From Cytophagaceae bacterium (GTDB lineage Bacteria; Bacteroidota; Bacteroidia; Cytophagales; Flexibacteraceae): a stretch of 64,000 nt of DNA. Below the pieces are notes generated by a model. That model was not told where the DNA came from. It did not search any database and saw only the letters and a list, made by a program, of their open reading frames with translations. Both the position numbers and the translations under genes were made by a program. Below are positions 55,301 through 62,644 of the stretch, one piece after another. Numbering within the stretch: the first letter of the stretch is position 1; the number at the start of each line of letters is the position of its first letter. The stretch lies in contig JAIXYP010000039.1 of assembly GCA_027490155.1 (NCBI GenBank), positions 1-64,000 of the forward strand. Direction: 5' to 3'.

Positions 55301-56736
55301 CCTATACAGGCAACATCACCCAGCGTGCTTGGTTGCCAACGCCAACTCCAACTCCAGTTTATGGTCGTTGGTTCAATATCGGTGTCGGTGTTAAGGGTCA
55401 CACCCTTGGTTCGCTTGGTTCTGAGTTCTACACCCGTGGTTTTGCCGGAGCCAATGATCCGACTGGTAATCCTACCGTCCGTTTCTACTCCGAGCCTGAT
55501 ACTAGCTGGAAACCAGCCACAAGCGCTAGCCAAGCTCTCGCCCCAGGTGTTGGTCCGATCGTGTTCCTAGATCACCGCTTCTTTGGTCGCCGTGCTTACT
55601 TCACAGTTACTGGTCCTCCAGTTGTCGGTGATGGTGTCAACGGAACCAATACTGGTGGTACTGAGCAATTTGCCTTCACCCTGACCCGTGCCGGTCTAGG
55701 TAGCAATGCTACTAAAGTTGGTAACAACATCTTGGCGAACCCATTCCCTTCGGCCATCGCCTGGACCTCTGCCAACTGGACCCGTAGTGCTAACATCAGC
55801 CCTACGATCTTCATCCGTGACGCTTTGACCAACCAATGGTTGAGCTATAACTTCAACACGACGTCTGGTACACGTGGTACAGGTGCTGCTTTCGGCCGCA
55901 TCGCTTCTGGCCAAGCCTTCGCTGTTGTTGTGAATGCAGCCGGTACTACCACCCTAAGCGTAGCAGAACAAGCCAAGATCAACGCGACCACCAGCAATGC
56001 CCAACGCGAAGGCAGCATCGTTAACCCGATGACCTTCAAACTCAGCGCAGCAGGTGTCAGCAATGGCATGGACGTGAACCAAGTTGGTTTCATGACCGGT
56101 ACCACTGTTGGTGAGGACCTAGCTTATGATGCCCGCAAAATGATGTCAGGTGTGATTGATATGTGGATGGAAAATGGCAGCGCCAAACAAGTTGTCAACT
56201 TCATGGAGCGCCCAACCACCACCACCACTATCCCGCTTAACTTCCGCACTGTCGGCACTGGCGCCCACACGATCAGCTTCAGTGATGTAGCTGGCCTAAC
56301 TGGCGAAGGTGTAACAGTTATGCTGATGGATAACTTCACTGGCACTGCTACTTACCTGACTACGGACCAAGACTACACCTTCTCGGTGTCAGCCGCAGCA
56401 GCAAGCAAAGCAGACGGACGTTTCAGCCTGATCCTAGCCCCTGCTGGTCCTACTTCTGTTGGCACAGCAATTGGTAAAGTCGTCTTCGGTGTCTATCCGA
56501 ACCCTACAGAAGCCAATGGTGACATCACTGTTGTCCTGAACAACCTAGCCGTCAATAGCAGCACAGCCACCATCAGCATCAACGATGCTGTAGGCCGTAC
56601 CGTCCTGACAGAAGTTGTTAGCTTCAATGGCCAGCAGAACAGCTGGACTGTGAAAAACCAACTAGCAGCGGGTGTCTATACTGTCCGTGCAACCGCTGGC
56701 GGTGAGACCTTTAGCCAGAAACTGGTTGTCAAGTAA
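46366..56736 (+). CDS. 3456-residue modular T9SS-secreted surface protein
   Basis: Giant secreted protein, probably a surface adhesin or matrix protein. Order: signal peptide 1-33 (GSVSAQ); an N-terminal lectin-like/choice-of-anchor region (SFEGTWSADPGAPSGW ... DQIVLAE) to about 225; a beta-repeat region to about 880; four tandem modules of about 430 residues starting near 895, 1324, 1752 and 2180, each with a PKD/Ig-like YTYTWSPSTGL part and a jellyroll-like part (WGGSRHQYLY ... SNVLIEVCYND); a fibronectin III-like domain near 2530; a beta-solenoid-like repeat section near 2750-2980; and a type A T9SS sorting domain (YPNPTEANGD ... AAGVYTVRAT). The fourth module is the most divergent. Terminator at 56788. 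Confidence 0.93.
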   Translation: MQILYSTGIRRLAWLLPILTLLILALPGSVSAQTYLNESFEGTWSADPGAPSGWTQQEVRNYTVTTYQPWRKNTLTGTNTWSSTPYAFSTWPNTTSFPNYNATTNNSVAWIYDGNYGGAAYNSSTRLITPTIDLSSSTSPWVSFFVWDGNGITAQHLQVLVSTDNGTTWELLMPIASPGQATSSRPFAQYAVNLSQYKSATTKLAFGSINTFGSSDIWLDQIVLAERSATTNTFNPSTATGNWFTAASWSLGRVPNALDDVVIAAGKTANIDVLAGVPAVAASLSVEGTLQYSATSNYLIVGGDVTVVSGGTLRLGTSGTTGSRIYVGGDLVVNGTLNGTLGTGCALYFYGRNKQFTGSGTITSNIIREIYHAGTGTFTYNQTNAVAVQATFGLFNGNVNPNSKLNLGVNTFNLTTIKGFGNLTAAPGFPNIGTSTRSVTYQGPNASAVACYTPFGNVSNISAGGPELEVISGVKTVTGTLTFNHFGNFDLVAPVQVGNGSFTGTLTMTRGIVNSTSTNYLWLGPSCTGSSGTAATNLSTTFSSSATAGSYVSGPIRVAFNALATTRNLPFGFGTNLLSNTSPFGAANGLRPMVLSRASGNWASQDITVTPSTSASGSFTAPLAKLVSNKLWQITENTGTLDANTVVTLSVRNQSLSGGGDNLLATDSTSHLRVVQSTTGTGGWTSRSNALTKAAFTDNSAVTIATQAASPGPIAPLSTNGGYFAIAQTTSTIGTTTATTPVSTAVSAGQSDLNFLRIAVIYSPAGGTISLSGANITGTFTDGDVTDAKIWAGTVSGPTGASPLGTINNPSPGTIAFTGLSTTLAAGLNYFWVTYSMAATLNGTSAKADLLTGGLTFSTSAGAIAPTARPAADQLGTARLFAAPITITPATTTTFCVGGSVSLTASSVDSYTYTWSPATGLNTTSGGTVIASPTTTTTYTVSGVNGPNTVTKTQVVTVNQLPTTPTILGTPTGSVCVGSTVALSLGNLGSPSAGTGTTTSSAYGPLRGNWGGSRHQYLYTAAEVGAARNIAGLRFDVTAFSGSRATYTGYTIKVAHTSLTGLVSTFESPTWTTVYFNAAHPGATATGAYTINFNTPFAYNGTSNLLVEICYNDPDAGVGAVTFNCTSLAFIGSNTFSGDNNTGVCTNATGTTNALRPNTIFMSPQTFSTYVWSPSTGLSATNIANPVLTVPAAGANTYTLTGTDANGCVSAAGSITVTGLARPSAPSVEANPSHCGNKAPGTTFTYTTGAGVTLRIYATNSSTTPLETIASPGNKMTTYLVSNTTNLFASVVAANGCESSRTPFTVTVSEAPSITITPVGGSSICVGQSKVVNLTSTADYTYSWSPSTGVTAGTTAGNFILAPTTTTTYTVTGVDPDLCQNTQNITITVNALPNAPVIVASQTGSVCQGSPVSLSVPNFNTVLGTGTSASGTQGPMRSNWGAGRFQYLYRASDIGGPARLINAIAFNVSSFAGARPTFAGYTVKMANSAVTALTGTYQSPTWTNVYFNNAQPAPTATGSYVINFTTPFAWDGTSNVIIDICHNNPDAGNGTDVSFTNTTLAYNASTSAANDNAPTHCSVASGTASGTRPNTTFITTQSFSSYSWSPSTGLSATNVANPTLTVPSAGALAYTLTVTNANGCQNNSVFNVTGLAVPSAPTVTANPSHCGNKVPGVTFGSHLGDSIRIYATNSSTVVLERIAEPALNMSTYLVGTTTTLYAAVVGVNGCESARTPFTVNVLTAPTITVTPTTSTSICPGGSVEVTVSSPGDYTYTWSSPAQVTAGTTAGTYIITPSAAGTFIVTGVDPDLCENTASVNITFRAVPNAPVISSSAGLSVCQGSSTNLNVTDINTVLGTGTGSSGLQGPMRSNWGGSRHQYLYRASDIGGVARTIHAISFNVTGFSAARPTFTGYTIKMASTASTTLTAFESPTWTTVYTNANQPAPTATGAFTFNLATPFAWNGTSNVLIEVCYNDQDGGNGTDVTFSNTTLAYNGTISLSQDNNANVCTNTGTGTSTTRPNTTFITRQVFSSYSWSPADGLSATNIANPVLTLPNTGANVYTLTVTNALGCATSQPITLTGVTPPSVLSEATNVAHCGVQTPNVTINTVVGDTMFVYADEAMTTLLQKTRATATTTALAGFTMGAGTVYVAGKNPTTSCFGPALPVTISITPAPALTAGIQGAYDPCTQSTASVQLLASGTGYTTYTWTPSTGLSAANIANPVANPKGTTTYTVVASGAGCQNTTTVTVTRQLAPVATSSASSYGVLSGQPVTLTGVTRSNLVPDPILGNGTAPTTVATGVTVASPYATYWGANKQQYIIRASELRAAGYAAGAINGMWFTINSVGTEPNVQDFAVFMEHTSLTDLSTTSHPATTFTTPANLVYGPTTRTLAPNSSDTVRFTNSFNWNGVDNIIIQTCFDNDVFGTSNAGTLVVPTTYTSTMMGYGDNQGGSFCSNDFTIDVRQTNRPVFNFLQLPTSTTVTWTGPNGFTSTNRTLVINPTVSGTYTFRATGNGCTSTATPFNIDIVACPVPTGLASTGVTATTASFTHNLMFGITSYIVAYRRVGTTTWTTYYVNNGSFTIVGLAPSTSYEVNVRTFCNFASSSTASTNVVVTTGLANDVVSGALTLSVSNNFVPLTQDNTTATTGPEPAPTCQTNYSKDVWYKYTVPASGRVMIYANVGTLTRLNIQNFTGTPTNLVSNACVAGTAGTNARLFVTGQTPGTVNYVRISSFSANAGTFTIGIAEGHLWTGTTNTTYSTATNWYGGATPATSDVVVFRSSGNQPSVTASTTTAGIILQAGINLTVTTGTLTVNGPLSFAGNNTINLNTGGITATGAASLANATFTGSGTLSITGAVSASGATFNNTGTTTFTGATTLGSATLGATTTINLAGNAVFNNSSISGDGIIQFTGTSRTLSGSVLLENLQLAASASVATQTGAVVTIGTGLTLLASATFDNTLGSVILNSVNGKTANLTNLRSGATYTGNITQRAWLPTPTPTPVYGRWFNIGVGVKGHTLGSLGSEFYTRGFAGANDPTGNPTVRFYSEPDTSWKPATSASQALAPGVGPIVFLDHRFFGRRAYFTVTGPPVVGDGVNGTNTGGTEQFAFTLTRAGLGSNATKVGNNILANPFPSAIAWTSANWTRSANISPTIFIRDALTNQWLSYNFNTTSGTRGTGAAFGRIASGQAFAVVVNAAGTTTLSVAEQAKINATTSNAQREGSIVNPMTFKLSAAGVSNGMDVNQVGFMTGTTVGEDLAYDARKMMSGVIDMWMENGSAKQVVNFMERPTTTTTIPLNFRTVGTGAHTISFSDVAGLTGEGVTVMLMDNFTGTATYLTTDQDYTFSVSAAAASKADGRFSLILAPAGPTSVGTAIGKVVFGVYPNPTEANGDITVVLNNLAVNSSTATISINDAVGRTVLTEVVSFNGQQNSWTVKNQLAAGVYTVRATAGGETFSQKLVVK

Positions 56737-56787
56737 CCGATAGCCTCTAGCGTAGTAGGCCACAGCCTAACTGCGAGATCAATGCCC

Positions 56788-56829
56788 CAAACCCCTGACT
56801 GGTTATGCAAGTCAGGGGTTTGTTTTTTG
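56788..56829 (+). terminator. intrinsic terminator after the giant surface protein gene
   Basis: CAAACCCCTGACT pairs perfectly with AGTCAGGGGTTTG around a 9-nt loop and is followed by TTTTTTG, 50 bp beyond the stop codon. Confidence 0.92.
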
Positions 56830-57014
56830 TTCCTTTGGGGCACGACTCTGCCTACTCTAAAATCATGGCCGTGTAGCCTTGCCTGTCCCGCTTTCAGCAG
56901 GAAGCCATATTTGGCCCATTTTTAGTCGTTTGGGCCTTACCTTTGTTTGGTAATTTCTGCTACCTCTATTTTAGGCTGGGTTGTCGCATGCACCATCCTA
57001 AATCTCTACTAGCT

Positions 57015-57839
57015 ATGTTTAATAATCTGAAGGTTCTACTTATACTGTTTTTGTGCTTGGGATGCTTGGTTGGTGCACCATCATTGGCTTCGGGCCTTTC
57101 AACAAGCCAAATACTCCGTGTCGATACCTTTAGCAGGCCGATGACGATCAAAATGAGTTCGTTGGTCAACCCTATTGGGGCAGACTATTGCCAGATCGGG
57201 GTTGCTGATGACGGCACCTTAGGCTATGATAATTTTTATGATGCCTATAAGTTGATGGGGGGCACCATTGACATGTGGATGACTCCGATACCAAATGTTA
57301 ACATGACAGTCAACTATTTGCCACGTGCTACCACAACGGTGTCTATCCCACTCAATTTCAGGTCAATATATACAGGGCTACATCAGCTTGAGATCACGGA
57401 CTTTGCCAACCTCAGTGGTTTTAATGCCCAAATCACTCTGCGTGACAACTACACTGGCCTGACCTACGATCCTGCCCAGCAGTCCGTCATCCAGTTTGAT
57501 GTTTTAGCTGGTGTTACTGCCACTTTTACCAACCGCTTTGTGATCAACTACCAGCCTGTTGTGGGCTTAGGGTCACCTATAGGCGGCCAAGTTAGCCTTG
57601 CACCTAATCCTGTCCAAGCAGGTCAAATGCTTCAGCTACAGGCCACAACGCCGAATGAGAAGATCAAATCAGCTCAGTTGCTAGGCATTGACGGTAGGGT
57701 AGTGGTTGCAACCTTAACAGTCCAGTCAGCAGGTGCAGGACAAGCCATCCGGATGCCCGTTAGCCTAGCGGCAGGTGTCTATTGGTTGCGTTTGCTAGGC
57801 CAGGATGCGATAGCCCCAACTAGGGTAGTTGTTCAATAA
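57015..57839 (+). CDS. stand-alone paralogue of the giant protein's C-terminal end, with T9SS sorting domain
   Basis: A 274-residue secreted protein (ATG 57015; an ATG at 56988 adds nine residues). After the signal peptide (VLLILFLCLGCLVG) it follows the last 240 residues of the giant protein block by block: MTIKMSS, GTIDMWM, NYLPRATTTVSIPLNFRS, TGLHQLEITDFANLSG and RDNYTG against MTFKLSA, GVIDMWM, NFMERPTTTTTIPLNFRT, TGAHTISFSDVAGLTG and MDNFTG. A type A sorting domain ends it (LAPNPVQAGQ ... AAGVYWLRL). Its own gene follows the giant one beyond a terminator. Role unknown; a short secreted partner or leftover of duplication are both possible. Confidence 0.78.
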   Translation: MFNNLKVLLILFLCLGCLVGAPSLASGLSTSQILRVDTFSRPMTIKMSSLVNPIGADYCQIGVADDGTLGYDNFYDAYKLMGGTIDMWMTPIPNVNMTVNYLPRATTTVSIPLNFRSIYTGLHQLEITDFANLSGFNAQITLRDNYTGLTYDPAQQSVIQFDVLAGVTATFTNRFVINYQPVVGLGSPIGGQVSLAPNPVQAGQMLQLQATTPNEKIKSAQLLGIDGRVVVATLTVQSAGAGQAIRMPVSLAAGVYWLRLLGQDAIAPTRVVVQ

Positions 57840-57852
57840 GGTTTATTTAGGG

Positions 57853-59871
57853 TCAGAGCCTCCAGTTGCGTGGCCGATTGATGTTCCAGTTAAGGCTGAG
57901 GCTGAAATTCGGAAAGAAGTTTCGTTGTACTTGTCCCAGTTGCTCGGTCGTGAACGATGGACCCGTGAAGCTGCTGCCCGAAACAGTGAAGTCGTTATAG
58001 ATTGCCGTGGACTGAATCCAGAGGTCTGTACTCAGCGAAAAGCCGTTCAGCGTCTCGATTGCAAGGGTCATGATGGGCCCATGTTGCAAAACGACATTGT
58101 TGACAAAGGCCAACTTGGCCCCACCGCCATCGTTGATACCTGCCACACTGGTTCGTCCTTGCCTAAATAATCGGTACCCCAGGTCCAGCCGGTAACTGCT
58201 GCCCTTACTGGTGACAAATCCCTTTTGCGCCTTGGCAGTTACATCCCAGATCACGACCGTGTCTATCGGGCTTTCGCTAAAGGCTTTCCAGTTCAGCTGA
58301 CCAAGCCGGTTCTCCCGCCTCAGTACATCAAGCTGAGCTGCGTATTGTTTGTTAAACCGATAGCGAGTCTGCACATTGGATAGCAGAATGCGGTTTGATC
58401 TATTTTTGCCTTGTTCGGTCATGAAGTCCCGGACATGGTAGGTCACAAACAGACTATGGTTGCCCGTAAGGCTCAACCGGCCTGGGGTCCAAGCAAATGA
58501 GGGCTCAAATCGCAAGATCCGCTCCTGAAAGTTCTCGATACTCTGGCTGGCCGTGATATAGACTAGGTGTTTGTACGAGCCAGACGTCTTGAACTCGGTC
58601 CTGAACCACTTGTTCCAGACATACCGATAGCTCCCTTCGATCGTGTAGAAGGCCTCGTCCCGATCTTGATTGTTGTCCTCGCTTCGGGTGTCCACTCGTA
58701 GTAGTTGGGCAATGGTCGCTAGTGTAAATTGTTGCTTGTCGCTTGGTGCATAGCGCCAGTTGGTGTACCAGGCCTGTATCACTTCGGTGATGTCCTTCAC
58801 CCGCTCTAGGGCTAGCACCTTGTCCAGCTCAGTAAGGGGCAGCGATAAGTTGTTTTTGACTCCGTATGCCCGGTCCCGATAAATGTACTCCACTCTTCCT
58901 TCGACAAATAGTAAGTCTGTCTGGTAAAACAAAGACTGTTTGAGATCCCAATCCGTTTGGCGGTAATAGCTGTTCTGCCGTAGCACTGGCCCTGTATAGG
59001 TGCGGTAGTCAAAACTACGGTTCGGCAAGGTCATGCTGTTATAGGACCGAATGGCCCATCGGTCGCTGATCACGTACTGCAGTTTGAGTTCGGATGTGAA
59101 AGTATCGCTAACAATGGACTGGATATTGAGCCCATCCCCCATATTGAGGTAGTCCTCGATTTTGCGTCCGCGGTATCCGACCATTAGTTGCGTAATGGCC
59201 TGTTTGCTGAACTCTTTGCTGATCCTGCCAAAGGCTAAATAGGCTTGGTGTTGACGTGGTGTGATAAATGCTTGCCAGATCCGCCCCCCGATACTGAGTA
59301 CGGCAGTCGTATCCAGCACGGCCTTGTATTGAAGTGCGGTTTCGTAAGCTGGCCCCCCATTCACTAAGTCCGATCGTTTGTCGGCCATCAGCTCTGCCAC
59401 CCCCCTTATGCTAAGATCCTGCCCATCCAGGATGCGTTTGCTGAACTTGACACCTGTGCCCATCCAGGCTAATCGGTTGCGGTTGGCGCCATAGTCCTGC
59501 ACATGCCCGTATGCCAAAAGGCTCCAGTCTGGTCCCCAGTATTGTCGGTATTGTAAGCTTGTCAGGACGTCTGCCGTGACGAATTTGTTTGCCCCATCCT
59601 GTGCCGTGTTATAGATATGGTCCGTCAGGATCAGTCCACTAGCCTGATGACGCCCTAGCCGTAGTGTGCCAGAGCCAGCATAGTTCCGCAGGGCATAGGT
59701 GTTGATCCCTAGCCGGCTGATGTTGCTGTTCACTTGGCTGATTGTATCCAGTAGGGCAATGCTATCCGCTTCGAACTGAGCCATGCAGTGCCCTGGCCCA
59801 AACAGCCCCACCAGCAGCATGAGCCCTCCTGCCGTCCATGACCATATTGATTGCCAAAGCCGATTAGCCAT
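57853..59871 (-). CDS. large outer-membrane beta-barrel protein, unknown function
   Basis: A 672-residue protein with a signal peptide (GLFGPGHCMAQ) and a long run of amphipathic strands separated by polar loops (TLRLGRHQASGLILTDH, WSLLAYGHVQDYGA, LQYVISDRWAIRSYNSM, SYRLDLGYRLFRQG). Such an architecture suggests a large barrel without a plug or a fibrous beta protein in the outer membrane. The C-terminus (NFSLSLNWNINRPRNWRL) is barrel-like but not the canonical aromatic end. It converges on the T9SS paralogue with 13 bp between stops. I do not recognise a named family. Confidence 0.7.
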   Translation of the reverse strand: MANRLWQSIWSWTAGGLMLLVGLFGPGHCMAQFEADSIALLDTISQVNSNISRLGINTYALRNYAGSGTLRLGRHQASGLILTDHIYNTAQDGANKFVTADVLTSLQYRQYWGPDWSLLAYGHVQDYGANRNRLAWMGTGVKFSKRILDGQDLSIRGVAELMADKRSDLVNGGPAYETALQYKAVLDTTAVLSIGGRIWQAFITPRQHQAYLAFGRISKEFSKQAITQLMVGYRGRKIEDYLNMGDGLNIQSIVSDTFTSELKLQYVISDRWAIRSYNSMTLPNRSFDYRTYTGPVLRQNSYYRQTDWDLKQSLFYQTDLLFVEGRVEYIYRDRAYGVKNNLSLPLTELDKVLALERVKDITEVIQAWYTNWRYAPSDKQQFTLATIAQLLRVDTRSEDNNQDRDEAFYTIEGSYRYVWNKWFRTEFKTSGSYKHLVYITASQSIENFQERILRFEPSFAWTPGRLSLTGNHSLFVTYHVRDFMTEQGKNRSNRILLSNVQTRYRFNKQYAAQLDVLRRENRLGQLNWKAFSESPIDTVVIWDVTAKAQKGFVTSKGSSYRLDLGYRLFRQGRTSVAGINDGGGAKLAFVNNVVLQHGPIMTLAIETLNGFSLSTDLWIQSTAIYNDFTVSGSSFTGPSFTTEQLGQVQRNFFPNFSLSLNWNINRPRNWRL

Positions 59872-60100
59872 TTGGGGTGGAGATGCGTTTTGTCACTATC
59901 CTATCGTAGTGGGCCTAAGACTTCCACTCATAAGCTTAAGGGATGTCAAGACCAAGTCAAGGCTATGTTGTTTGATCAGGATAGACCAGCCAAAATACAT
60001 AACAAATGCGCATATCTGGATTGGCTACCTCGTTTTGGGGCCTGATTGTTGGTATTAGGATGCCAAACGAGCCAGTCTTAGCCCTTATCTTTGCCTACTG

Positions 60101-60580
60101 ATGGCCCTTGACCCCAACCATTTTCATCCCTTAGCACAGCTGACCTATGATCTGGAGGCATTGGATGATGTCGTAAAACGGGTACATGGACTTGCTCAGG
60201 AGTGTCCCATCTGGCTGTTTGATGCCAATATGGGATCTGGCAAGACCACTTTCATCAAAGCCTTGATGGCGGACTTGCAAAGCTATGATCCTGTCTCGAG
60301 CCCAACGTTTAGCATCGTCAATACCTATAGGTTGGTTTCGGGCCCAGCGGTGCACCATTTTGATCTGTATCGGGCCAAATCAATGGAGGAGCTCGACCAG
60401 ATTGGGATATGGGAGTACCTTGACAGTGGCAATTTGTGCCTGATCGAGTGGCCAGAGCTGATATGGCCCGCCTTATCTGGAGCCGGCTTGCCGATTGTGC
60501 TCATCAAACTGGAACCCTTAGGCCCAACTGCCCGACAGCTTACCATCCTGAAACTAACACCCGAGGGCGATACCCATTAG
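60101..60580 (+). CDS. tsaE: tRNA threonylcarbamoyladenosine biosynthesis ATPase
   Basis: P-loop protein of 159 residues that drives threonylcarbamoyl transfer to A37 of ANN-decoding tRNAs, with TsaB, TsaC and TsaD. The Walker A motif is MGSGKTTFIKAL (about residues 44-55), followed by the family block SSPTFSIVNTY, the HFDLYR motif and CLIEWPE. Length fits the family. Partners are not adjacent. Start at ATG 60101. The alanine dehydrogenase-family gene begins 187 bp downstream and may be separately transcribed. Confidence 0.93.
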   Translation: MALDPNHFHPLAQLTYDLEALDDVVKRVHGLAQECPIWLFDANMGSGKTTFIKALMADLQSYDPVSSPTFSIVNTYRLVSGPAVHHFDLYRAKSMEELDQIGIWEYLDSGNLCLIEWPELIWPALSGAGLPIVLIKLEPLGPTARQLTILKLTPEGDTH

Positions 60581-60767
60581 ATAAAATCGCTAAATTGGCA
60601 CAGGTATCACTGCTGGCTAAACTAACCCCATCCATTGTTTGAAATCCATAGTCTGGGTTGGCCAAACAACATACTACACCAATCCGATCGTTCGATTCAG
60701 CCTCGCAAATACCTCTCAGGTCCAACCCTGATCAAATAGCCTAATCCTGGCATTACTGACCTATTAC

Positions 60768-62000
60768 ATGAAGGATATGATTTCGCGCTCGTCGCTAGAA
60801 ACACTTGCTAGGGCAGGGGCCTTATTACCGCAAGAGCTGCTGCAGGAGGTAGCCACAGCCTCTAAGGCCTTGGTTATTGGTGTGCCACGTGAGGTCGAGT
60901 TGCAAGAGAATCGGTTATGTCTTACACCTGATGCCGTCGCCATTTTGGTCAGCAACGGGCATGAGGTCTATATGGAAGCCGGGGCAGGCACAGCCTCCCA
61001 ATTTCAGGACACGGAGTATAGCGAGGCTGGTGCCCAGATCGTTTACAGCAATGTCGAGGTCTATCGCAACGCACATATCATCCTCAAGGTCAGCCCGCCA
61101 ACGGTCGAAGAAGTGGGCCTGATGTCGATGGGGGCCACCTTGGTATCAGCCTTGCAGATGAGCCGCCTCAATAAAGACTATATTGATGCCCTGGTGGAGC
61201 GTAAAATCACCGCTGTTGGTTTTGAGCTACTGCAGGACGAAATCGGTGGCTTACCCATCGTACGGGCCATGAGCGAGATTGCAGGTAGTACCACCATGCT
61301 CATTGCTGCGGAGTACCTCAATAGTAATAACAACGGACGTGGGATCATCTTAGGTGGGATCACTGGTGTGCCGCCAACCAAGGTTGTGATCCTTGGTGCC
61401 GGCACCGTTGGCGAGTTTGCCGCACGCACTGCCCTAGGCCTAGGTGCAGAGGTCAAAGTCTTTGACAATGAGCTATATAAACTCCGCCGCATCAAGCAAG
61501 AGTTGGGGCACCATATCTTCACCTCTACTTTCGACGTCACCTACCTAACGGATGCCCTGCGCCGGGCGGATGTCGTGATCGGAGCCTTGCGGCATGAGGA
61601 GGACCTAGCCACCTATATGGTGAGCGAGGAAATGGTCTCGATGATGAAGCAAAATGCCGTCATTGTGGATGTCAGCATCGACCAAGGGGGCTGTTTTGAA
61701 ACGAGCGAGCTCACCAGCCATAGCCGACCTACGTTCAAGAAGTATGACGTCATCCATTACTGTGTTCCCAACATCGCAAGTAGGGTAGCTCATACCGCCA
61801 GCACCGCGCTCAGCAATATCCTTACACCAGTCTTGCTACAAGCTCATCGTATGGGTGGCATTGAAGAAATCTTGTTCGAGAAGGGCTGGTTCATGAAGGG
61901 AGTCTATACCTACAAAGGCCACCTGACTAACAAGTCTATCGCCCGCCGCCTCGGCCTTCGCCACCGTGACCTAAACCTTTTCCGGATTAGTAAGTTTTAG
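60768..62000 (+). CDS. ald: alanine dehydrogenase-family protein
   Basis: Cytoplasmic NAD-dependent dehydrogenase of the alanine dehydrogenase / transhydrogenase-alpha family, 410 residues. It has the N-terminal VIGVPREVELQENRLCLTP block, ILKVSPP with the substrate-binding lysine, GGLPIVRAMSEIAG, and the Rossmann motif VILGAGTVGEFAA. Compared with the Bacillus-type enzyme, the catalytic histidine in YLHLA is replaced: the matching segment here reads SALQMS. About 30 extra N-terminal residues are typical of the Bacteroidota version. Alanine dehydrogenation is the default name, but the exact reaction is less certain because of the His-to-Gln change. Confidence 0.85.
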   Translation: MKDMISRSSLETLARAGALLPQELLQEVATASKALVIGVPREVELQENRLCLTPDAVAILVSNGHEVYMEAGAGTASQFQDTEYSEAGAQIVYSNVEVYRNAHIILKVSPPTVEEVGLMSMGATLVSALQMSRLNKDYIDALVERKITAVGFELLQDEIGGLPIVRAMSEIAGSTTMLIAAEYLNSNNNGRGIILGGITGVPPTKVVILGAGTVGEFAARTALGLGAEVKVFDNELYKLRRIKQELGHHIFTSTFDVTYLTDALRRADVVIGALRHEEDLATYMVSEEMVSMMKQNAVIVDVSIDQGGCFETSELTSHSRPTFKKYDVIHYCVPNIASRVAHTASTALSNILTPVLLQAHRMGGIEEILFEKGWFMKGVYTYKGHLTNKSIARRLGLRHRDLNLFRISKF

Positions 62001-62644
62001 GGTCCGAACTTTTTGGTGTGATTGTAGTCTAGCAATATCGATTGCTGCAGGCCAACCATAACGAGCCAAACCTAAGGTCACAACTCCTGAGGTTAATAGC
62101 CTATGTCTTCCTGCATTTCTCTGCCCGAATGGCATCACCTAAATGAGTGAATAGGTCCAGCCAAAGTGCAATTAGCATAACCAAATGCACTTGATCTGGC
62201 CCTGTTTTCAGTCCTGGTGCCAAATGCAACATAAAAAGTAGACCATTATTGCGCAGATCTTAAGGCTCAATTGAGGTGACCTAATCTAGCCAGTAGAAAT
62301 AGGCTGACGCTGGTTTTTTTGACGCAAAGTCGCAGATATCCAGTGTGTAGAGTTTGTATGCGGTCCGTTTCCCAAATATTAGTTGGCATATCAGCCAGTT
62401 TAGCCCTAGGATGAAAGGTTGTTTAGCGGTACAAGTGGCATAATTTAAAATGGTTCTAAATTGTTTATGCAAACAACAAGTTATCTTTAATGTCATGATA
62501 ATCAGTTACTTAAACTGATTTTGGACCTCAGGCCATTACACACAAACCCTAGCGAAAGATGGATTTCAACTTTGTTACTAGGCAGTCGTGCACTAGTTTT
62601 GCCCCGGTCTAATAATGCCCTCAAAGGGCCTAAGTGCCGCATCT
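62001..62644. other. AT-rich intergenic region upstream of actA
   Basis: About 640 bp. It contains the actA promoter (62571-62601), and two small inverted repeats: AAGTGCA/TGCACTT at 62164-62192 and ATCAGTT/AACTGAT near 62500-62518. A 71-codon minus-strand frame at 62281-62496 is not convincing as a gene. Confidence 0.5.
62571..62601 (+). promoter_or_regulatory. complete Bacteroidota promoter for the actA operon
   Basis: TTTG at 62571-62574, exactly 19 bp, then TAGTTTTG at 62594-62601: a full match to TTTG-N19-TAnnTTTG. The start site would be near 62606-62609, leaving room for ATG 62645 but hardly for ATG 62615. Confidence 0.72.

Noticed and set aside
62281-62496. 71-codon minus-strand frame upstream of actA
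   Set aside because: Cys- and Leu-rich translation of AT-rich DNA, no signal peptide or recognisable motif, and no promoter or terminator of its own.
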